A stretch of DNA of 64,000 nucleotides from assembly GCA_934045075.1 (NCBI GenBank), contig OW203732.1, positions 5,931,501 through 5,995,500 on the forward strand, in the 5' to 3' direction. Below the pieces are notes generated by a model, which worked only from the letters and a program-made list of their open reading frames with translations, did not search any database and was not told the DNA's origin. Shown here in pieces: positions 44,880 through 54,028 of the stretch (its first letter is position 1; every line of letters starts with the position of its first letter). A program made the translations under genes and the position numbers. The stretch is from Yponomeuta sedellus (Eukaryota; Arthropoda; Insecta; Lepidoptera; Yponomeutidae).

Positions 44880-46124
44880 TTTCTCTCGCAATTTCTAAGT
44901 AATACCCATAATAGAAGATGTTCGTATTTATGTGGAGAATTTGCCCTTTTCGGGAAGATTATACTATTATACAGGGTCTAACAAAAGTTAAGGGAATTTC
45001 GTGGTATTTTAGACAAACAAAAGTTTACTAGTAAACAACAGTTTTCAGGCGAACTGCATGTGTTGATTCACAACAAATTTCTGGAACTGAAACTCTTTTA
45101 CACGGCTGCGAAAATAAAGGAATTCGGAGATTCCTTCTTGTCAAACATTTTTGAGATCCTTTTGAACTTAATATGTAGAGCACTACTTCTATTCTGTTAG
45201 TGCATTATAGTACCATGACAGATTGGTCGGTCACGTGGCGTGATCTTTCATAACATTGACGTTTAAAAGATTTCATGTAGATGCGCCTTGACTTGCCTAG
45301 ACTAGAAAATTATGCACTAAAATTAAATCGCCATGTTCATGTAGTGATCATTGTACTACAATTAAGAGTCTAGGCCCTACGCGTTAGTTCTCTTGGTCAG
45401 AACTGGCAGTAACACGCAGTAGCGCCACCAAAAGTTTAGATTACGAAGTTTAATTGAAATTGCACTCGCAACTTTAATAAGACTGTTTAAGAGGGAACAA
45501 AAACTTTTGAAGCAATATTAGTTTTCTGAACATCTGGTAATTTAAGCCTATCTTACCGATGTCTGTAGAATGGAGCTATGAAATATAATATATGATCAAA
45601 AGAACTTTTCAGGCGAAGTCCGATCATCACTGTCATGTATGTATTTTAGCGGTTGTTCTTGTTAAAATTGTCAGTACAATTTCTCAATCATGTTTACTGT
45701 CCTGCTATTCAATCTGATCACGAGCAACAAGTAACTACGTAACGCGTGCCAGCGATTAAAATATATTATGCAAATTACCATCATGATTAATCACTGACAA
45801 TGATATGAGCAAGAACAATCGAGTCCACCGGCCGATAAGCCATCTTCATTGTAATCGCGGGCTGGCCGCGGCCCAGGGTTTCTTTCCAATCGGTTTTCAA
45901 TGTAATAGCAATAATATTCACATAATCGCCGGTGTACCAGGAAGGCGGCGGCGTCCGCGCAGCTGCAATGCGAGGAAAAAGGCGTAAACCACGAGTTGCG
46001 TGACGTGAAAATGATTAAAACTAAAAAGATGACTCATTTCCTAACCGTCTATATAGTCCGAACCGTATACTATATATATATTTGTAAGTAACTTAGTAAA
46101 TAAATGTTTTCTTCCTCTTAGTAG
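44880..46124. other. No gene recognised
   Basis: A GC-richer patch at 45815-45985 (GGGCTGGCCGCGGCCCAGGG, GTACCAGGAAGGCGGCGGCG) stands out from its AT-rich surroundings, but it shows no domain. It may be a conserved non-coding block or an exon scrap. Confidence 0.35.
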
Positions 46125-46330
46125 TACCAGTTTTCCTCGCTAACTGTGAAAGAAAAGTTCGTGAAGAAACCGGAGGTGTTTATACCTCAGAGCTTGAAAT
46201 TGCCAATCCGAGGTGGGCACGCGTGGTAAATAACCCTATACCCTTAGCTCTCTCTCTCTGAGAGAAGGTCTTTGCCCTACAGTAGGACATACACTACAGC
46301 GTCCCACTGGTAGAGAGATGATGGGCTTAA
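46125..46330. repeat. Dispersed repeat (GTGAAGAAACC / GAGAGAAGG family)
   Basis: TACCAGTTTTCCTCGCTAAC to CTCTCTCTGAGAGAAGG, then ACAGTAGGACATA. Confidence 0.65.
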
Positions 46331-46454
46331 TAACCACGCGTGCCCACCTTGAATTGGCAGGCTGGTATTATAAAAGCAATGACAAACAACTAAGTAAGAT
46401 AAAAGCGCACGGTACGTTTCAAAAACTGGTGTGCACAGCACAGGCCCTCCAGAG

Positions 46455-46650
46455 GTCATAAGAGGGAATATCAGAGCCCTTATGGGCGGCTTGATAACTT
46501 ATGATAATAAGGCCCACCACTGTCTTACAATCCTCCTCCAGCCTATACTTGGCCCACGTGGTGGATTTTAGCCTAACCTTCTTGCGATGCAGGAAGATTC
46601 CCGTGTCCCAGCAGTAGGGGTTTACAAAAGGTTCATATCGAGTTCACATC
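46455..46650 (+). repeat. 5S-derived SINE, 3' part
   Basis: CTTATGGGCGGCTTGATAAC to CCCAGCAGTAGGGG; the head is missing. Confidence 0.75.
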
Positions 46651-46835
46651 AATATAAAACAGGCCCTTAGACGACGACGGCTTCGTGGTAAGGTCTCTGC
46701 ACACTGCTCCCGTTCGCGGAAGGCGTGCGCCTCTCGGAAGAGAGCGTTGTTTCTGCGCGGAGTAAGGAGAACATCGTCCTCTCTACACCATTTTGTACAT
46801 GTGAGTAGATCATGATCAGATACATCTCGTTATCA

Positions 46836-46992
46836 ACCCTTGTATGTCCCCACTGCTGGGGCACGGGTCTTTTCCTGCATCGCAGGAAGGTTCGGCCATA
46901 CTCCACCACGGGGGCTAAGTCCGGGTTGGTGGAGTTGCGCCTGTTGTTGCTTAACCAAGTGATTGATTCCAATCACTTGGTTCGCCTAGGCC
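46836..46992 (-). repeat. 5S-derived SINE, deleted in the middle
   Basis: The 3' end (TGTATGTCCCCACTGCTGGG) is joined to the 5' end hairpin (CCAAGTGATTGATTCCAATC) with the 5S box region deleted. Confidence 0.7.
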
Positions 46993-47499
46993 ACGAGCGA
47001 GATACATCTAGATGATATAAATCACCTTGAAGCAGTTAATCTATCTTAAACTCACAAGCCAAAGGATTGTATCATTATAACCTTTCCTCTCTCTACGTGC
47101 CCATGTACAAAGCTGTATTAAGAGTCTCCTTCACGGAGCTATTCCCGTATAAACGTAGTTTGGTTTTTATTTAAAAACGACATGTCGGACGCACTTAATC
47201 TTTGCCAATACCTTTGAGCGTGCTTACATCGCAAAATTTAAAAGCTATTATGTATAGCCCCATAACATATATCTATCTATTTATCATCATCATAACAAAC
47301 TGGTGTCAGTCCACTGCTGGACGTTCATAGGCCTCATATGACACGCCTCGCCACTGAGCCCGAACTTCGGCTCTTCCCTTCCAGGAACTACTATAGTTTA
47401 TTACTATAAGTAGGTACCACCTATAATCATTTACATGACTTCGCTACAAATACATCAATGTGTTTGGTGTTCGAAGAAATACTACCTACCTGGTTTGAC
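46993..47499. other. No gene; one dispersed repeat
   Basis: 47290-47400 (AGTCCACTGCTGGACGTTCA, CACGCCTCGCCACTGAGCCC) looks like a common lepidopteran repeat. The rest is unassigned. Confidence 0.4.
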
Positions 47500-47632
47500 G
47501 TGTAACGTTCATTGAGCCGCAGTTTCTGCGCTACTTTGAATACCTGAAACCTTTTGAGATGAGATGAGATGAGATGAGATGAGATGAGATGATCAGCTCA
47601 TCTCATTTCAATTAATTTCATTTCATTAGCAT
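47500..47632 (+). repeat. Retroposon end with (GAGAT)n tail
   Basis: Plus-strand copy of the GCGCAGAAACTGCGG family, whose 3' end is followed by about seven GAGAT units (47556-47590). An inverted ATCTCATTTCAATT stretch comes next. It shows that this family ends in a simple repeat, as the AATAAAGAATATTCT family does. Confidence 0.75.
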
Positions 47633-48604
47633 TAAGTACGCCTCTGTATAAATTTATGTTTTGTGCAATTTTTTTTTAATAATAATAATTTCTGGTGTGG
47701 CCAAAAATATCAAAATGTATTACTTGACCACTTGCGGTTAAGCGTTATGCGCCCGAAGGCTTTTTATGCGGTATGAATTTAAGTGGACTGTATTTTTATT
47801 TAAATCGCTAGGAACGCCGATTATGGTATATCGATGCAATTAGAGCAATTATAGGGTGGGCAAAGGAAATCCACGCACCTTCAGATATCCGGTAACTCCT
47901 CTTCCTCTTCTCTTCAGTCTTCGGCCCTTGGATGCGCGGATCGACCAACCAATTGCTCCAAAATGTGCACAATTCAATAAATGTCTAAAAGTTCACGACA
48001 CTAGTATTTAGTAGTTTATTATAATATATTTTTCACGCACTCGCGGATATCACCGGTGGAAAGTATCTCACATCGGGGCGTACAGCGGTACGTCAAATTT
48101 GCAACTGCTTTGAAGGGCACCGATGACACATTGCGTAGGTGCATTGTGGAAGGATTAAGGAATTATGTGGGGGTGAAGGAGATAGGAAATCGCTCAATTA
48201 GCGTCTAATACCATGTGAAAGAAAAGGACAACTAAATGAACTAGAAAATGCCTTCAAATCTATTGAATAAGCATTGTGGCGGTAACAATTTCTATGATAG
48301 TACAACGAGAAATTAAAAACACGCACTAAACTACTTACCTTGGTATATAGTTTCACATCGAAAATGTCATCTGATGTCATAATTCGTAGGAAAATACGCC
48401 AACATATTAATAATCTTAATCGCTTTATTCCTGGGTTATCTCGGACTGAACCGGTTCGCCGTCACAATGAGGATAAAATTTCCCAAATTATAATACATAA
48501 GTACTTATTATTATTTATTACAATCTGCTTAAAGTTATTTCCTTTGAGTCACGACCCATAAATGTTTGTTCTCCCACAGACTTCCATTAGGAGGAAGGAA
48601 AAGG
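47633..48604. other. No gene recognised
   Basis: AT-rich; small ORFs without coding character. Confidence 0.4.
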
Positions 48605-48785
48605 TATGAATGAAGCCATATCAGAGGCCTTATGGGCGGCTTGATAACTTCTGACAGTAAGGCCCGCCACTGTCTCACAATCCTCCACCAACACGGACTT
48701 GGCCCCCGTGGTGGAGTATGGCCTAACCTTCATGCGATGCAGGAAGAGACCCATGCCCCAGCAGTGGGGACATACAAGCACAGGT
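48605..48785 (+). repeat. 5S-derived SINE, 3' part
   Basis: CATATCAGAGGCCTTATGGG to CCCCAGCAGTGGGGACATAC. Confidence 0.78.
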
Positions 48786-49049
48786 ATCCTAGTTTGGGAC
48801 CAGGACAAATAATTATGTTGTGCAGAAGTTGTTATTATCATTATTAATAAAAAAAATACACTAGACAGGACAACTAATAGCGTCTCTCTTATACAGTATT
48901 GTGTGAGTGAGTGGCAAATAAATATTTAGACTATTTCGTTCATTAACATCAGAAGTGCGTAAAGTTACCAACTCTACTGGTACAATATTAACTTAAGAAA
49001 ATGTTTTCAGACTCATTTCAAGTGATTTTAAAGTTCTGTATCCGTAGGG

Positions 49050-49150
49050 TGCAAACGGCCTGCCTCATTAGTCTAGCGGATTACACAGTTGAGTATGAAA
49101 TCAGAGATTGCGGGTTTGATTTCCACTGGAGACCGCCGTACTTGATTCAA
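49050..49150 (+). repeat. tRNA-derived SINE head
   Basis: TCATTAGTCTAGCGGATTAC (A-box side) and ATTGCGGGTTTGATTTCCAC (B-box side). Relatives occur at 25625-25690 and 29953-30018 (GAGGTCGTGGGTTGGATTCC). Confidence 0.55.
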
Positions 49151-49275
49151 ATCAAAACAAGTTTTATTTCAACGTATAGAATTTACATTCTGTTTGCTGA
49201 ATAACAATGTAAAATGTAAGCCGCTACTTTTGACCGTAGGTGAAGAAAAAAGCAGCGGGAATAAACTCCACAAAC
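49151..49275 (+). repeat. Retroposon (TTTTATTTCAAC/TTTACATTC family)
   Basis: Similar to 23158-23310 and 27486-27640. Contains AGAATTTACATTCTGTTTGC, ACAATGTAAAATGTAAGCCG and AGCAGCGGGAATAAACTCCA. Confidence 0.65.
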
Positions 49276-49317
49276 TGTGAACAAATTATGGCCCGACACT
49301 TCATGTTTTCCCATGTT

Positions 49318-49520
49318 AGCGATGCCTTTGCTTGACTACAAACATGGCTAACGACTGCCATTACACGGCACCAATGGCTTAAAGCGAAGCACGGAACCGC
49401 TCGGAAAAATGCCACTAGCGTTAGTCATATAGACGGTCACCCATCCATGCACTGCACGCGCCCTGCGTTGCTTAACTGATTCCATCACTGAGTTCGATTA
49501 AGCCAAGAGCGCTTCACGAG
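49318..49520 (-). repeat. 5S-derived SINE, 5' head preserved
   Basis: Read on the minus strand, the head contains TTAAGCAACGCAGGGCGCG and GGATGGGTGACCG. These match the box A/intermediate region and box C of the 5S rRNA internal promoter. The 3' half of the SINE is missing. Confidence 0.75.
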
Positions 49521-49691
49521 TTACATAAACAGGTCAAATCGCACTCATTTATTGGGTAAAATTTTATTACCTCAATCCGCTATTTGACTCTCTTTTCAAG
49601 TAAGTCTTAAACGGTAAATAACTCCTCCATTAGACCAAAAAATATTTTAGTATATTTTTTGAAGACCTAAAAGCAACATAAAAATATATTA

Positions 49692-50310
49692 CACTATTTT
49701 TATTTTTAATGCACTAACCCGTGCTAAGGAACAAATTTAAAAACCTATTTAGAGGCTAAAAATTTCACCCATGCCGGGATTCGAACCCGCAACCTCTGGC
49801 TATCCGTGCCAGCGCTCTACCAATTGAGCCAATGGGCGACTCACGGCATCAGTGAAATTTCGAACCTCTTTACAATATTCTCTGTATTACGTGAGTCGCC
49901 CATTGGCTCAATTGGTAGAGCGCTGGCACGGATAGCCAGAGGTTGCGGGTTCGAATCCCGGCATGGGTGAAATTTTTAGCCTCTAAATAGGTTTTTAAAT
50001 TTGTTCCTTAGCACGGGTTAGTGCATTAAAAATAAAAATAGTGTAATCATGTGGGTACAGTGATATCGTTCCGATGTTAAACCTAACTGCAAAGTAGGTA
50101 GTCGGGGCTGTAAGTAATGCAATTTGCTTAAGTCAGATGTCGCTGCCTGTACGTAATACAGAGAATATTGTAAAGAGGTTCGAAATTTCACTGATGCCGT
50201 GAGTCGCCCATTGGCTCAATTGGTAGAGCGCTGGCACGGATAGCCAGAGGTTGCGGGTTCGAATCCCGGCATGGGTGAAATTTTTAGCCTCTAAATAGGT
50301 TTTTAAATAA
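49692..50310. repeat. Three SINE units: perfect 153-bp inverted pair plus a direct copy
   Basis: The arms 49692-49844 and 49891-50043 are perfect reverse complements, each holding the whole tRNA-Ile-like head and tail, across a 46-nt spacer (49845-49890). A third head follows in direct orientation at about 50199-50270, 308 bp after the second, which shows the tandem unit length of the family. Confidence 0.95.
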
Positions 50311-50459
50311 AAATATATTTTAAAACTTTATTTTCCTAAACAGCCAAAAACGCGGTCAGCCATTTTTGTCTATGGTTCGAAGTCCAACCAATTGTAAACA
50401 AAGTTTGACATTCAATTTTCTGTGATCTCAGAGCATAGTGAAACAACAACAACGCAACC

Positions 50460-50672
50460 ATGATTTCATCGAATTTACATCCAAAATATACCAATTATCA
50501 TTATTGCATTGTTCTAGAATGAAAAAACACGTCAATAAAGACCCCCGGGAAGTTGTGGACTCGTGTACCCAGTGAAATTAACATTCGAAAAACTTGGCTC
50601 AAACTTGCCAAAAGAGACCCCGACTCTTTATCAATTGAAACTCGGGTGTATTTATGTGAAGATCACTTTGAT
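50460..50672 (+). pseudogene. THAP zinc-finger first exon with a stop at a zinc-ligand position
   Basis: THAP domains bind DNA through a C2CH zinc site near the N-terminus. From ATG 50460 one frame gives MISSNLHPKY, then YCIVLE, then TGA (50520-50522). It continues KNTSIKTPGKLW, RVPSEINIRKTWLKLAKRD and YLCEDHF, ending at GAT before a strong donor GTAAGT (50673). The order Cys-x4-[stop]-KNTS ... W ... CxxH is that of a THAP domain; the stop sits where the second zinc cysteine belongs (TGC or TGT to TGA). The ATG is preceded by CAACC. No later exon is recognisable downstream, so it may be a broken copy. The second half of the fold could start from an internal ATG at 50553 (MWTRV) but would lack zinc ligands. 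Confidence 0.6.
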
Positions 50673-51301
50673 GTAAGTACTATAATAATCAATGTCCAGT
50701 GGCTCTGGCTGAAAGATGTTTGTTTACATACTTTAGAGGCTTTCAAGATGGCGGATAGCGTTTTCACCGTTACGAATTAAACGAGGAAAAAATTTTTTTA
50801 CTTTGCAAATTTTACAGCCATCCTGCATACTTACTTAGCAAAATCAATATATTTCGGTTTCTTACGTTAAATACTATAGGAAATATTCATTTATCGCTTC
50901 AAGTTTGATACGTGTGTACACGTATCTATAGCGGATTCCTTCCGGTTCAGCAATGTTGCAGATGCCGAGGCCACGAGACTCTTCAGATGCGCAGCCCTAA
51001 AAACGGGTGCGACCTTCTGGCCTAAAAGTGTTTTTTTCGCAAGCCAAAACGTTCTCGGACAATCCAGACTTAAAATAAAACCTTACTTGCAGATTATACA
51101 GAAGAGCAAATTTTAATTAACCTACTTTGTCTACGGAAATCAGCTATCAAAGTCAAATTTCGAATTCCGTGGTCGTCACTCAACAAACTAGTCGATCTCT
51201 AATGTTGTGAATAAAAGAAAAAATACAAAAAAAAAACCATAAAACTGGAAAAGTACAAAAAATAAATTTTCTAGTGAAAGAAGAGTAGAAGCGCATTCAA
51301 G
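50673..51301 (+). other. Putative intron / upstream region of the Pro/Cys gene
   Basis: No exon recognised. AT-rich DNA precedes the ATG at 51302, with AAAAAATAAATTTTCTAGTG just upstream. I cannot identify a TATA box with confidence. No good match to the 12-mer at 31826-31837 is present here. Confidence 0.35.
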
Positions 51302-52036
51302 ATGGTGGCATGCCCTGTGCCTCCCACCGTCTGCTTCTTACCGTGCCAGCCCATGCCGTGCTACGTGCAGGTGCCGATGGCATGCCCGCCCCCGCCGCCG
51401 CCCCAGCAGCACCAACCGCCGCGGCATTATCAACCGCCTCAGCATCACCAGCCACCGCCCTGCCCGCCTCAGCCATGCCCGCCCCCGCCCTGCTGCCGCC
51501 CACCACCCGGCAACGGCGGCGGTCACGCGGACCGCCCACGCCCCTCCTGCATCTGCTACCCCTCACCCGAAGCAGCCGGCTTACCCTCGAATCACAACGG
51601 CAACGTAGGGCACAGGAACGCCAACGGAGAGCGCAACAATAAACCAAGCAAGTGCCCCACTTGCGGGCACGGCAGCGCCAAGGAAGCGATGGACAGCATT
51701 GTTCGGAAGGAGAGGCCGTCGGACTACGGGTCGCCGGGCGCTTTGTCTACGCCCGGCGCGGGCTGCCAGGGCCCGCCGTGCCTCGGTCGCGGCGTGTGCC
51801 CTGCGCCCTGCCAGCCGCAGTTCCCTCCCATGCTGCCGTGCTGCACGGGGAAGTGTCCGCCTGGGCCTTGCCCCGGCCCCGGGACGAGCCTGATGGTAGG
51901 CATGAAACCGCCGGAGCCCAAGTGCCAGCCGTGCTGCGGTAAGCCCCCTGGCTGCTCCCCAGCTTCGGAATTCTCCTTCGGGAACCCGGGCCCCTGCGAG
52001 CCCTGCCTGTGGCCACCGCAGTGCCTCCGCTCTTAG
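51302..52036 (+). CDS. Pro/Cys-rich protein, paralogue of the 31128-31721 gene
   Basis: An intronless ORF of 244 aa in a GC-rich island. Residues 1-30 have Cys-Pro motifs (MVACPVPPTVCFLPCQPMPC). Residues 28-70 are Pro/Gln/His runs (PPPPPPQQHQPP, CPPPPCCRPPPG), and 71-117 are a linker. Residues 118-244 are the domain shared with the minus-strand paralogue: CPTC, AMDS, RPSDYGSPGALSTPGAGC, GPPCLGR, CQPQFPPMLPCC, PGTSLMVGMKPPE, CCG, ASEF and WPPQCL. The N-terminal halves are unrelated in order but alike in composition. AATAAA follows at 52149-52154. The two paralogues are about 20 kb apart in opposite orientation, 5' ends facing. A disulfide-rich structural role is likely; sperm flagellum is the working guess, cuticle or eggshell are alternatives. 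No signal peptide is seen. Confidence 0.85.
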   Translation: MVACPVPPTVCFLPCQPMPCYVQVPMACPPPPPPQQHQPPRHYQPPQHHQPPPCPPQPCPPPPCCRPPPGNGGGHADRPRPSCICYPSPEAAGLPSNHNGNVGHRNANGERNNKPSKCPTCGHGSAKEAMDSIVRKERPSDYGSPGALSTPGAGCQGPPCLGRGVCPAPCQPQFPPMLPCCTGKCPPGPCPGPGTSLMVGMKPPEPKCQPCCGKPPGCSPASEFSFGNPGPCEPCLWPPQCLRS

Positions 52037-52324
52037 CGCGATCACTGCCACCAGGTCTCACGTGGGTGTCTCGTTTGATAAAATATATTTATTGGCGTTT
52101 CTGTTAAGCTACTACCGGTACCTAACTGTGTACAAGTATTGTAAGAAAAATAAATTTACCATAATATGTCAATATGTGCTGTCTATTTTAATGATAGGTT
52201 CACTAGTGGGGTCTTATTCACTATCATGTATTATTCTAGTGGTGTGGAGGCGAAGTATAACTTCAGCCATGTTTGTAACCAAATTTTCGTTTACCAGTCT
52301 CTTGCACCACTGATCGTCGTATTA

Positions 52325-52732
52325 AGGCCTGCGCAGACGAGGTACTATCCCCGGGTACATTTCTGTCCGTCGATATAGGTCTCTACAATTTATAGTAGCG
52401 AATAACACCGCACAGGAAGTTACTTAAAGTACGCCGTACAAAAAGACCCTCAAGTTACGAGTTACAAGTTAAGACATCAAGAGACCGGACTGGACAACAG
52501 TTCGGTGTTTTCTTTTAAAACGCCTTTTCTTTTTCAACTTCATGTAAATCACAACACAATGTAATCTCCGAATATTTGCTTCCATAGCGTACGCTTAGCT
52601 CAAATTCTGGGAAACAAATGACCGCACACCGTAGGCGTTGAGTCCGCGACAAGTACTCGGAGGACATTCCTCACTCGGAATGGAATCGGAATCATTCCAA
52701 CTCGGAGGAAAGTCACTCCTCTGCGCAGGCCT
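52325..52732. mobile_element. MITE with AGGCCTGCGCAGACGAGG ends and TTA target duplication
   Basis: 408 bp. Ends AGGCCTGCGCAGACGAGG / CTCTGCGCAGGCCT, with TTA on both sides (52322-52324, 52733-52735). The interior has GACCGGACTGGAC and TTTTCTTTTAAAACGCC. Other copies are at 53165-53445 and 58114-58488. The 3-bp TTA/ATA duplication fits PIF/Harbinger, but the superfamily is inferred. It starts about 290 bp past the Pro/Cys gene. Confidence 0.8.
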
Positions 52733-52873
52733 TTAGGACCACGTGGTAAGTGTCAACACACTATCAATCAATCAATGTAATCAATCACGAGTCAATCTTT
52801 TGATACATACCTAAATATATTAATAATGAAATCGAAGGATTATGTTTCGTTTTTAATCTAACTTTTACACATC

Positions 52874-53008
52874 TTAAGGGCACACTTGTCTGAACAATTG
52901 ATTCAAGAATCCAATTTGGAACCCGTTGAAGAGCACGAAATACACGGCCAGCGCTGAGACTTTGACACGCTTGAGGCAGCTGTTGGATTGGTCCAAGATT
53001 GGTGAATC
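52874..53008 (-). CDS. Probable terminal exon of an unknown small protein
   Basis: On the minus strand a strong acceptor (CTTTTCTTGTTGCAG) is followed by an open frame of 44 codons: DSPILDQSNS, then LKRVKVSALAVYFVLFNGF and a C-terminal LFRQVCP, then TAA. About 64% of third positions are G or C, against an AT-rich background, which favours this frame. A hydrophobic stretch suggests a membrane-anchored tail. A donor GTAGGT at 53120-53125 would give a 117-nt intron. The exon before it is cut after about 12 codons by a MITE (53165-53445). Another frame across the same donor reads MADNSF... if the MITE is skipped. Function unknown. Confidence 0.4.
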   Translation of the reverse strand, partial: DSPILDQSNSCLKRVKVSALAVYFVLFNGFQIGFLNQLFRQVCP

Positions 53009-53164
53009 CTGCAACAAGAAAAGGGTAAAGAAACATGGAAGACAAGACTCATAAAATGGAGATAAGACAACATTTAAGGAACTTTATAATACTGTACGTT
53101 TGAGTTTGATCGTCTAAAAACCTACCTGTGCGTAATTTGTTTTTGGATAACTCCGAAAGAGTTA

Positions 53165-53445
53165 AGGCTAAAAGTAGCCCGTACAAAAAGTCCCTCAAGT
53201 TACCGAGGATATCAAGAGACCGGACTGGACAAAAGTTCGGTGTTTTCTTTTAAAACGCCTTTTCTTTTTCAACTTAATGTAAATTACAACACAACGTAAT
53301 CTCAGAATATTTATTTCCATAGCGTACGCTTCACTCAATTTCCGAGGAACAAATGACCGCACACCGTTGTCCGGGGTCCTTTTGTCGATTGAAGCCAAAA
53401 TCCCTTTGTCCCTTAGGGACAAAAGTCCTTCGTCTGCGCAGGCCT
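53165..53445. mobile_element. MITE of the AGGCCTGCGC family, internally deleted
   Basis: Flanked by TTA (53162-53164 and 53446-53448). The right end GTCTGCGCAGGCCT is intact; the left end keeps only AGGC before a deletion. It sits 39 bp from the donor of the minus-strand candidate gene. Confidence 0.78.
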
Positions 53446-53671
53446 TTATCAGCCATGATATAGTAGCCGAGATGCCCAACTATAGAGGGTGTCCGCAGAA
53501 ATTTCAAATCAAAGTGGATAATTTCCAACGACTCAGCCAGAGAGGGTCAGTACCCGCCCTAAAAATTATCGGTTGGTGGGTAAAGTTTCCACTACGGAAC
53601 GGTTGCCGGGAGGGACGACTCATATATGGCAGTGCTCGATGCTTACCTCCTTTTGCTCATCATCGCCGTTC

Positions 53672-53821
53672 TTAGAAGCGGATGGAAGAACAGGAATAGG
53701 GCGTCTGCAGCTGTGGGCAGTACCCACAGCCCCCGACGCTTGGCTCGCAGGTTCTGTACGTGAAAAGGCAGTAGCCTCCGCAGTGGGGACCACCGCGATA
53801 ACCTCCGAAGTATACTGGCAT
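53672..53821 (-). CDS. 49-aa Gly/Tyr/Cys-rich ORF
   Basis: The ORF starts MPVYFGGYRGG and continues PHCGGYCLF, EPSVGGCGYC and a Ser/Cys end. It has Cys and Gly spacing like the small 82-aa gene at 62314-63147, which also starts MPV and contains YRGG. Third positions are about 60% GC. Just before the ATG is GTCACCACGAC, an 11-mer also present at 62172-62182 upstream of the 62314 gene. An overlapping minus-strand frame (53620-53910, Ser/Thr/Ala-rich) is open too and runs to a GTAAGC donor, so the true frame is not certain. A chorion-like, cuticular or sperm structural peptide are all possible. Confidence 0.4.
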   Translation of the reverse strand: MPVYFGGYRGGPHCGGYCLFTYRTCEPSVGGCGYCPQLQTPYSCSSIRF

Positions 53822-54028
53822 GTCGTGGTGACGGACGTCGAGAAAAAAAACTGAAATTTTGCAAAAATCGGTCGCCTTGACTTGAAGTAACTTTCAATCT
53901 GTGGTAACACTCACAGATAAGCAAGCCCAATTGATATTCGTTTTTTTGTCTTTTTGCTTTTTTGGGAATCGAACGCGGAGACCTCGTTGTATAAAGTTTG
54001 CTATGGAGTTTAAAACGTAGTGATTATA

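Noticed and set aside
46667..46972. A 101-codon minus-strand ORF; similar ones at 48587-48841 and 55196-55576
   Set aside because: The repeated peptide (PVPQQWGHTR / LVCPHCWGTGLF) is the 5S-derived SINE read in frame by chance.
50520..50522. Selenocysteine recoding of TGA in the THAP exon
   Set aside because: Lepidoptera are reported to lack selenoprotein synthesis, and no SECIS-like hairpin is evident. A nonsense change or base error is simpler.
51297..52061. Minus-strand and alternate-frame ORFs over the Pro/Cys gene
   Set aside because: They are shadows; only the 51302-52036 frame is conserved with the paralogue.
52262..52297. Similarity of the 3' flank of the Pro/Cys gene to 25788-25824 (GTAACCAAATTTTCGT) as a conserved UTR element
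   Set aside because: The motif lies in opposite orientation relative to the two paralogues, so it is more likely a short dispersed repeat than shared UTR.
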